6,865 nt of DNA from the NCBI GenBank assembly GCA_947176565.1, contig CAMWRC010000060.1, forward strand, positions 1 through 6,865. Direction: 5' to 3'. The position numbers and the translations under genes were made by a program. Shown here in pieces: positions 1 to 5,824 of this stretch (position 1 is the stretch's first letter; each line of letters starts with the position of its first letter). This stretch comes from an uncultured Ruminococcus sp. (GTDB taxonomy: Bacteria > Bacillota > Clostridia > Oscillospirales > Ruminococcaceae). The notes under the pieces are model-generated. The model was not told the origin of the DNA, did no database searches, and saw only the letters and a list, made by a program, of their open reading frames with translations.

Positions 1-1701
1 GTTTATACTTGTCCTTGTTTCCGCAGTATTGCAGAACAAGAGTTGCATCTGCAACAGAAATTTCCCCGTCACAGTTTGCATCGCCTGAAAGAGTTTCTGT
101 CACTTCAATTTCTCCTATTGATTCAAAATTATAGCCGTATTTCTCAGCATATGCCTCTGCCGTTGAATCGAAATATCCGCGGATTGTGCCGTTGAAATTG
201 CCTTTGTAGTTATTATAGTCATATCCGTTGCAAATAGTAGCTGAATAGTCATATATTTCACAATCCGGATTTAATATTGTTATTGATTTAAGACCGGAAC
301 AGCCGAAAAACGCATATTTGCCTATACTTGCCACGCTATCCGGAATTGTTATTGATTCAAGACTTGAACATTCGCTAAACGCATCTCCGCCGATACTTGT
401 AACTCTGTCCGGTATCGTTATTGACGTAAGACCGGAACAGCCCTGAAACGCAAAGTCGCCGATACTTATAACGCTGTCTGGAATTGCTATTAATTTAAGA
501 TTGTGACAGTAAGCAAACGCATCATGACCGATACTTGTTACGCTATTTGGAATTGTTATTGATGTAAGACTTTCACAGCCGGAAAACGCACTGTTGCCGA
601 TACTTGTAACACTGTCTGGAATTATTACTGATGTAAGAGCATCACAGTAGTAAAATACACCGTTGTCGATACTCGTAACACTATCCAGAATTGTTATTGA
701 TGTAAGATTGTACAATAGGCAAATACACTGCTGCCAATACTTGTTACGCTTTCAGGGATTGTTACTGATGTAAGAGAATTACATTCGGAAAACGCACAGT
801 CACCGATATTTGTAATGCTGTCAGGAATTGTTATTGACTTAAGACCGGAACAATATCCAAACGCACTGTTGCCGATACTTGTTACGCTGTCAGGAATTGT
901 TATTGATTCAAGACCGGAACAGTATAAAAACACACCGTAACCAATAACTGTTATACTGTCAGGAATTGTTATTGACGTAAGATTTGAACAGCCGTCAAAC
1001 GCAAGTTCACCAATATTTGTAACGCTGTCCGGTATTGTTATTGATGTAAGACCTGAACAGCCGAAAAACGCATTGTTGCCGATACTTGTTACGCTGTCCG
1101 GAACAACATATTCAGTTTCGGCTTTTTGTATCGGATATACGAGTAATTTTGTTTTATCTTTGTTAAACAGAACGCCTTTCAAACTGCAATAATTTTTATT
1201 ATTTTCCGCTACATCTATTGATGTAAGACTTAAACAGTCCTCAAATGCTCTATAGCCGATATTTGTTACACTGTCCGGAATTGTTATGGATTCAAGATGG
1301 GAACATTTTAAAAATGCAGCTTCTCCGATACTCGTTACACTGTCAGGAATCGTTATTGACGTAAGACCGGAACAGAGGGAAAACGCCTCCTCGCCGATAT
1401 CTGTTACGCTGTCAGGTATTGTTATTGACTTAAGACCGGAACGACACCAAAACGCAAATTCGCCGATTCTCGTCACCGGCAAACCCTCTATTTCAGCCGG
1501 AATTACAACTTCCTCCTCTGAACCGCTAAAGCCCAGAATTCCTATATGGTCACCGTCTCTCATATAAGTCAGATTTTCATATGTTTCAACCGCACTTGCC
1601 GTTACTACATAATCCTGAACCGGATTTGCGCTGAAAACAGGCATTGTGCCGAATACAACCAGTACTGCCATGATTCCTGATATTATCTTTTTGATTTTCA
1701 T
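1..1701 (-). pseudogene. LRR-A: secreted BspA-like leucine-rich-repeat protein with dockerin, frameshifted and cut by the window edge
   Basis: The ATG at 1701 has AAGGGGG 6 nt upstream. Residues 1-37 are a signal peptide (cleavage-type sites at FSA 25 and ASA 37). An N-cap with VVIPAEIEGLPVTRIG follows, then BspA-type LRRs interrupted once by an NYCSLKGVLFNKDKTKLLVYP module (about 170-190). At codon 331 the frame slips and ends at TAA 694. In the -1 frame the repeat pattern resumes at once (LTSITILDSVTSI...) and stays open to position 1: six more LRRs, a C-terminal cap (AEAYAEKYGYNFES), and the first half of a type I dockerin (91 to edge) with loop DANCDGEISVAD. The repeat at 500-520 reads TGTCACAATCTT where this site reads TGTACAATCTT, so a single C is missing near 710-711. 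As read, the product is secreted but loses its later LRRs and dockerin. It lies directly after the tRNA terminator and no separate promoter is evident. Confidence 0.88.
275..1434 (-). repeat. Degenerate 69-nt tandem repeats encoding BspA-type LRRs in LRR-A
   Basis: About fourteen full 23-codon units plus partial ones are arranged head to tail, broken by one non-LRR insert of about 27 codons (near 1115-1200). Each unit carries the L(T/E/K)SITIPDSVTSIG core, with changes mainly at the two positions before AF and the three to four after it. Equal 69-nt length and high similarity make the array prone to unit gain, loss and exchange with the related array in LRR-B. Confidence 0.85.
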
Positions 1702-1714
1702 AAAATTCCCCCTT

Positions 1715-1763
1715 AAAAATTCAGGAGTCCAGAATCAATAACAAGTTATAAATTCTGAACTCC
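1715..1763 (-). terminator. Rho-independent terminator after tRNA-Ala
   Basis: On the minus strand GGAGTTCAGAAT (1763-1752) pairs with ATTCTGGACTCC (1735-1724), 12 pairs with one G-U. The loop can close further through ATAA/TTAT around CTTG. TGA and then ATTTTT (1720-1715) follow, so the U-tract starts 4 nt after the stem rather than at once. That tract also resembles the leader of LRR-B, so it may belong to the LRR-A leader and serve here secondarily. Only 13 nt separate the tract from the LRR-A start codon. Confidence 0.65.
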
Positions 1764-1771
1764 GTATAAAG

Positions 1772-1844
1772 TGGATCTGAGGGGGATCGAACCCCCGACC
1801 TCTGCAATGCGAATGCAGCACTCTCCCAGCTGAGCTACAGACCC
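1772..1844 (-). tRNA. tRNA-Ala, anticodon CGC
   Basis: The 73-nt minus-strand sequence folds as a complete cloverleaf. The acceptor stem is GGGTCTG/CAGATCC with discriminator A73. The D arm is GCTC/GAGT with loop AGCTGGGA (G18, G19). The anticodon stem CTGCA/TGCAG holds loop TTCGCAT, giving anticodon CGC for the alanine codon GCG. The variable region is AGGTC. The T arm is GGGGG/CCCCT with loop TTCGATC. The third acceptor pair is G3:U70, the alanine identity determinant, which agrees with the anticodon. No CCA is encoded, so a CCA-adding enzyme is needed. It has its own consensus promoter upstream and a hairpin terminator downstream. Confidence 0.97.
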
Positions 1845-1848
1845 ATAT

Positions 1849-1886
1849 AAAATTACAGCAGACGGATTTACTTTGCCTGCTGTAAT
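1849..1886 (-). terminator. Hairpin between deoD and tRNA-Ala: likely deoD terminator, overlapping the tRNA start site
   Basis: On the minus strand ATTACAGCAG (1886-1877) pairs perfectly with CTGCTGTAAT (1861-1852) across a 15-nt loop. The 3' arm runs into a short T-rich stretch ending TTTTATAT. A deoD transcript would form the full 10-bp stem. A transcript started by the promoter just upstream would begin inside the 5' arm, keep only about AGCAG/CTGCT, and so should read through to the tRNA. The U-tract is short, so termination is probably incomplete. Confidence 0.55.
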
Positions 1887-1887
1887 C

Positions 1888-1916
1888 ATTATATCACTTA
1901 TTTTCGATTTTGTCAA
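1888..1916 (-). promoter_or_regulatory. Perfect consensus sigma-A promoter for tRNA-Ala, inside the 3' end of deoD
   Basis: On the minus strand TTGACA (1916-1911) and TATAAT (1893-1888) are separated by exactly 17 nt (1910-1894); both hexamers match consensus at all six positions. The -35 box lies in the deoD codons for V-D-K, and the -10 box directly follows the deoD TGA. The expected start is near 1881-1880, about 37 nt before the tRNA 5' end. Strong promoters of this kind are typical of stable-RNA genes. Confidence 0.88.
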
Positions 1917-2610
1917 CCGTTTCAAGGGCAATTTTCATCATTTCTGTAAATGTGTTCTGCCGTTCTTCAGCAGTTGTGGACAAGCCTTTCAGCGGACAAT
2001 CCGATACTGTAAGTATGCAGAGTGCATTCTTTCCCGCACGCGCTGCATTCATATATAGTGCCGCCGCTTCCATTTCAATTGCCAAAACTCCCATTTTATT
2101 CCATCCAGCAAGACTTCCGGCATCATCATAGAATGTATCGCTTGACAATATATTTCCGGCATGATACCTGCTCCCCATTTCCTCAGCTGATTTTACAGCT
2201 GCGTAAACAAGCTCCCATGATGCTGTAGGCGCATAGATTCCGGGAAGCCGATACTGAGATGCATAATTTGAATTTGTGCTTGCACTTACGCCTATTACAA
2301 TATCCCGAAGATTTACATTGTCGGCAATAGAACCTGCCGTTCCAACGCGGATAATATTTTTCACATCATATTCGTGATACAGCTCATATGAATATATACC
2401 GATAGACGGCATACCCATTCCGCTTCCCTGAACCGATACCGGAATGCCCTTATAAGTTCCGGTATAGCCCAGCATACCGCGTACACTGTTATAGCATACC
2501 GGATTTTCAAGAAAATTTTCGGCGATGAATTTCGCTCTCAGCGGATCTCCCGGCATAAGGGCAGTTTCCGCTATATCGCCTTTTTTTGCATTATTATGCG
2601 GTGTCGGCAT
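1894..2610 (-). CDS. deoD: Purine nucleoside phosphorylase, DeoD type
   Basis: DeoD cleaves purine (deoxy)ribonucleosides with phosphate to give free base and (deoxy)ribose-1-phosphate, a cytosolic purine-salvage step. The 238 residues match the hexameric bacterial class (E. coli about 239) and align almost without gaps. Visible active-site elements are H5 near the N-terminus (PTPHNNA), the phosphate loop MPGDPLRAK with G21 and R25, R44 in VRGMLG, R88 in IIRVG, the nucleoside-binding E179-M180-E181, S203 with the acid D204 in TVSD, and R217 in EERQ. The start has GAGGGGGG 8 nt upstream and lies 21 nt after the LRR-B stop, so deoD is probably read on the transcript from birA, or from a promoter I could not locate. 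Its last codons contain the consensus promoter for the downstream tRNA, and a hairpin follows the stop. It is intact and ordinary in sequence despite the decaying paralogs on either side. Confidence 0.97.
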   Translation of the reverse strand: MPTPHNNAKKGDIAETALMPGDPLRAKFIAENFLENPVCYNSVRGMLGYTGTYKGIPVSVQGSGMGMPSIGIYSYELYHEYDVKNIIRVGTAGSIADNVNLRDIVIGVSASTNSNYASQYRLPGIYAPTASWELVYAAVKSAEEMGSRYHAGNILSSDTFYDDAGSLAGWNKMGVLAIEMEAAALYMNAARAGKNALCILTVSDCPLKGLSTTAEERQNTFTEMMKIALETVDKIENK

Positions 2611-3075
2611 ATTATTTTCCCCCCTCTGCTCTCAGAATTTATCTATAATTCCGGCATCGTACTGCTGAATTTTAAGAGCATCAACAGCTGAAATTCCAAC
2701 CGTACCGTCAACAGCAGCATTGATTATTCCTCGTTCGCTAAGTTTATATTTATCCTTGTTTCCGCAATATTGCAGAATAAGAGTTGCATCAGCAACGGAA
2801 ACTTCTCCGTCACAGTTTGCATCGCCTGAAAGAGTTTCAGGAATATCACTTTCATGCATTGCTTCAAAATTATAGACGTATTTCTCAGCGTATGCCTGTG
2901 CGGTTGAGTTTTCATAGCCGTATATTGTGCCGTTGAAATAGCATCTAAAACCGTTATCTGGGTCGAAGCCGTTGAATATAGTACCTGAATCATCATCTAT
3001 TTCACAATCCGGATTTAATATTGTTATTGATTCAAGATTTGAACATTCAAAAAATGCCCCAGTACCGATACTTGT

Positions 3076-3132
3076 TACACTATCTGGTATTGTTATTGAC
3101 AAAAGACCGGAACAGCTTATAAATGCACCGTC
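3076..3132 (-). repeat. 57-bp block identical to 3421-3477 (copy in unit three)
   Basis: This is the partner of the identical block at 3421-3477, at the corresponding place in the third 345-bp super-repeat. Identity breaks at the base before and the base after the block. Confidence 0.85.
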
Positions 3133-3420
3133 GCTGATACTTGTAACGCTGTCGGGAATCACAATGTCTCCCTCACAGGTGCTGCCGTCAATCATAATAT
3201 TATTCACAACAACGAGCGGATTTTCTTTCTGCTTTTCTTCAAGCCATTGTGTGCCGTCAAATACAAGACCTCTGATACTTGTAACACTGTCCGGAATTGT
3301 TATCTCTGTAAGACTGGAACAATCTCTAAACGCACTCCAGTCGATACTTGTTACGCTGTCAGGAATGTTTATTGATTCAAGACTTGAACACCACCCAAAC
3401 GCACATTCGCCGATACTTAC

Positions 3421-3477
3421 TACACTATCTGGTATTGTTATTGACAAAAGACCGGAACAGCTTATAAATGCACCGTC
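3421..3477 (-). repeat. 57-bp block identical to 3076-3132 (copy in unit two)
   Basis: By direct comparison, 57 bases are identical to those at 3076-3132, again 345 bp away. The block encodes the end of GAFISCSGLLSITIPDSV. Other aligned parts of the super-repeats differ at many sites, so this block points to recent duplication or gene conversion. Confidence 0.85.
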
Positions 3478-4379
3478 ACTGATACTTGTCACGCCGTCAG
3501 GAATTACAACTTCTCCATCACATTTTTCACCGTCAATCAGAATATTATTTACAACGACCAGCGGATTTTCATTCTGCTTTGCTTTGAGCCATGGCGTGCC
3601 TTTAAACGCACATTCGCCGATACTTGTTACGCTGTCAGGAATCGTTATTTATGTAAGATTTTTACAGTCTTGAAACGCATAGCCGCCGATACTTGTTACG
3701 CTGTCAGGTATTGTTATCTTCTTAAGACCGAAACAGCGGTGAAACGCACTGTCGCCTATACTTGTCACGCTGTCTGGAATTGTTACTGATTCAAGCTTTG
3801 AACAGTAATAAAACGCTTCGCTGCCGATACTTGTTACGCCGTCGGGAATCACAACATCACCATCACAGTCTTTACCATCAATCAAAATATTACTAACAAT
3901 GACAAGTGGATTTTTTTCTTTCTTTGCTTCAAGCCATGGCGTACCGGAAAATGCTATGTTGCCGATACTTATAATGCTGTCAGGTATTGTTATTGATGTA
4001 AGACCAGAACAGTCGCCAAACGCACTTTCACCGATACTTATTACGCTGTCAGGAATCGTTACTGATGTAAGACCAGAACAGTCGAAAAACGCATAGTCAC
4101 CGATACCTGTCACCGGCAAGCCGTCAATTTCAGACGGAATGACAACTTTTTCCGCCGATTCGTCACATCCGGAAATTTATATATGGTCGCCGTATTTTCT
4201 GTACGTCATACTTTCATATGTTCCCTCAGTGTAATCATCATCAGCCGCACTTGCCGTCACTGCATAATCCTGAACCGGATTCACACTGAAAACCGGCATC
4301 GCACCAAACACAATCAATACAGCCATGATTCCTGATATTATTTTTTTTATTTTCATAAAATCCTCCCTTAAAAAATTAA

Positions 4380-5810
4380 TCAGCCTCTCTTTAATACTTT
4401 TTTTACAGTTTCAAGCATTGGTCTGAAATTCATAACCGCGATAACACAGAATATTATCGCAAGCCATATCACCCAGCCTTTAGGTGATGCTATAATTATT
4501 GCACACATCGCAAAAAGTAATCCTGTATCAACCGCAGAAATTATTCCGTTGAACTTAAACGGAACATAATATCTTGCATCAATTATTCTTACCCAGAAAC
4601 AGAGGAAATAACTCAGGAATGTTGCAAGTGCTGCTCCCTGTATGCCAAGCTCTGGAATAAGAATGAAATTAAGCAGAAGATTTACTAAGCACGCCGTCGC
4701 ACTCGTCGTAAAGCTGTTCAGCGTATGCTTTGTAACGGTGTATATTCCGCCTAAGAACTGGTTCAGTGCCATGAATACGACCGCTATTATAAGTACCGGT
4801 GTATACATATATACCCTGCCGTATTCCTCGAAATTGTCAGAATTTATCAGCAGATTCGTAATCGGCTTGATGAACAGCATAAGTCCTGCCGCCGCTATGA
4901 ATAATACTGATTCATATGCGCTGTATACTCTTTCATAGAAACTGCTCCGGTCGGAAGATTCATTCTCGCTTATCGCTGACATATTCCATGCCTGAAAAAA
5001 TATCGTCGAAACCATTGAAATAAGATTCGGGATTTTATTCGCTACGCCGTACAATCCGGCGGCATCAAGTCCAAGTTCTGCCTTTGTGCCTTTCATGTAG
5101 CTTATGAAAAGCCTGTCCGAAAGACTGGTAACTGTCCACATTACTATTGTAGGAATAAGCGGAAGCGCGAATTTCATCATCTCTTTTGCAAGGCTTTTCT
5201 TAAAGAATTTCACATGCAGAAAATTTTTAAGTCCTGCAAGTCCGAACAGGAATATTGACGAGGACAAATCAGAAAGAATCACAGCAAGCATGAATCCCTT
5301 TACACCCATTCCAAGAACCGCTATGAATACATAGTTAAAAACAAAAAGACTCAGAGTTGCAAGTATTCCGTCAAGCGAAAACAGTTTGACCATATCGCGG
5401 GAACGCACAAACTGCGCGCAGAGCATTCGCAGAGATGAAATACACGTATATAATATCAACAGCAGTGTATATCCGTTTATGAAGCTCAGAAACGGTATGA
5501 ATCGCAGCAGCGGCACTATCACGGCAACCGCAATGAATCCGAGCGTTGTAATAACAGCTGATGTCGTGAATACTTCCCGTTTGTCGTAATTCTTGTCAAG
5601 CCCGAAACGGATAAGATATTCCTGCAATGCAAATGTGAATATCGGCTGTAAAAACAGCGCGGTAGTTTCAAGCATTTCCTTTACACCCATTCCGGAGGGC
5701 GGAATATAGCTTGTATAAAGACTTGTAAGCAGAATTACCAGTATCTTTGAGCCGAAACTTCCGACGGCAAATATTATCGTATTGAATGCAAGCTTTTTAT
5801 ATTTATTCAT
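4380..5810 (-). CDS. Polysaccharide/oligosaccharide flippase, MOP superfamily (Wzx/RfbX-like)
   Basis: This is a 476-residue polytopic membrane protein. Hydrophobic segments recur along its length (about 8-33, 47-65, 82-105, 112-134, 147-168, 172-195, 215-237, 302-322, 336-356, 370-388, 392-412, 423-441, 446-462), as in the PST branch of the MOP exporters. Family-like features include LPLIP (216-220) with SDRLFI (231-236), GLYGVANKIP (252-261) and an amphipathic segment around QAWN (273-276). Such proteins flip lipid-linked glycans across the membrane for capsule, exopolysaccharide or teichoic-acid-type polymers. The substrate cannot be read here because no glycosyltransferases are adjacent. 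I chose ATG 5810 because GGTGAGG ends 6 nt upstream of it; an in-frame ATG at 5825 overlaps the birA stop as TAATG but has only a distant, weak AGGA, and would add five residues. The stop (TGA) lies 23 nt before the next gene, with no terminator between. Confidence 0.9.
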   Translation of the reverse strand: MNKYKKLAFNTIIFAVGSFGSKILVILLTSLYTSYIPPSGMGVKEMLETTALFLQPIFTFALQEYLIRFGLDKNYDKREVFTTSAVITTLGFIAVAVIVPLLRFIPFLSFINGYTLLLILYTCISSLRMLCAQFVRSRDMVKLFSLDGILATLSLFVFNYVFIAVLGMGVKGFMLAVILSDLSSSIFLFGLAGLKNFLHVKFFKKSLAKEMMKFALPLIPTIVMWTVTSLSDRLFISYMKGTKAELGLDAAGLYGVANKIPNLISMVSTIFFQAWNMSAISENESSDRSSFYERVYSAYESVLFIAAAGLMLFIKPITNLLINSDNFEEYGRVYMYTPVLIIAVVFMALNQFLGGIYTVTKHTLNSFTTSATACLVNLLLNFILIPELGIQGAALATFLSYFLCFWVRIIDARYYVPFKFNGIISAVDTGLLFAMCAIIIASPKGWVIWLAIIFCVIAVMNFRPMLETVKKVLKRG

Positions 5811-5816
5811 ATTATA

Positions 5817-5823
5817 CCTCACC
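5817..5823 (-). promoter_or_regulatory. Ribosome binding site deciding the flippase start
   Basis: GGTGAGG on the minus strand lies 6 nt before ATG 5810. It sits inside the first codons of the longer reading from ATG 5825, which favours 5810 as the real start. The TATAAT between this site and the ATG is taken as coincidence, because no -35 box is correctly spaced from it. Confidence 0.65.
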
Positions 5824-5824
5824 A

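Larger units (their letters stand above)
3019..3945 (-). repeat. Three tandem 345-bp (115-codon) super-repeats inside LRR-B
   Basis: The module beginning GT(P/Q)WL starts at 3945, 3600 and 3255 on the minus strand, exactly 345 bp apart each time. Units one (3945-3601) and two (3600-3256) are complete: each has about 37 residues of GTPWL...ENPLVVVNNI...VVIPD module followed by LRR units, and 115 codons equals five 23-residue repeats. The third unit (3255 to about 3019) is homologous until the C-terminal cap replaces it. The first unit carries the second TAA. Exact spacing implies unit-wise duplication by recombination. Confidence 0.85.
2632..4356 (-). pseudogene. LRR-B: secreted BspA-like leucine-rich-repeat protein with C-terminal dockerin, broken by two in-frame TAA codons
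   Basis: One frame stays open from ATG 4356 to TGA 2632 (575 codons) except for two TAA codons, at 4179-4177 (codon 60) and 3651-3649. The start has an excellent GGGAGG 5 nt upstream. Residues 1-37 are a signal peptide (KIKK, hydrophobic core, ASA cleavage-type site), nearly identical to that of LRR-A. An N-cap follows, then 23-residue BspA-type LRRs (consensus LTSITIPDSVTSIGxxAFxxCSG) interrupted three times by a GTPWLxxKxxENPLVVVNNI module. Next come a cap ending in AQAYAEKYVYNFEAM and a type I dockerin (about 2832-2632). The first dockerin calcium loop (DANCDGEVSVAD) is good; the second is degenerate. An intact protein would be exported and could dock to a cohesin scaffold. As read, translation stops at residue 59, before any LRR. 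The second TAA replaces the serine codon TCA of the LTSIT motif, a single C-to-A change. It lies 23 nt after the flippase and 21 nt before deoD. Confidence 0.88.

Noticed and set aside
694..720. Programmed -1 frameshift in LRR-A
   Set aside because: There is no X-XXY-YYZ slippery heptamer or obvious downstream pseudoknot, and comparison with neighbouring repeats shows a simple missing C.
275..1434. Regular short repeats resembling a CRISPR array
   Set aside because: The units are contiguous 69-nt protein-coding LRRs with gradual divergence. There are no constant repeats separated by unique spacers, and no cas genes.
1746..1931. Minus-strand open frame of 61 codons over the tRNA and the deoD tail
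   Set aside because: It overlaps the complete tRNA-Ala gene, the promoter and both hairpins, and has no supporting ribosome binding site.
2972..3673. Long plus-strand open frame (233 codons) opposite LRR-B, and similar shorter ones opposite LRR-A and LRR-B
   Set aside because: It is the antisense shadow of 69-nt repeats. Because the period is a multiple of three, one stop-free antisense unit stays stop-free over many copies. It has no ribosome binding site or recognisable domain, and its product is just the repeat read backwards.
3649..4179. Stop-codon reassignment or recoding explaining the two TAA codons in LRR-B
   Set aside because: TAA terminates birA normally in the same window, and sister repeats have an ordinary serine codon at the second site. 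Mutation or sequence error is simpler.
5811..5816. TATAAT just before the flippase ATG as a promoter
   Set aside because: No acceptable -35 hexamer lies 16-18 nt upstream, and the start site would fall inside the coding region. It is the spacer between ribosome binding site and start codon.
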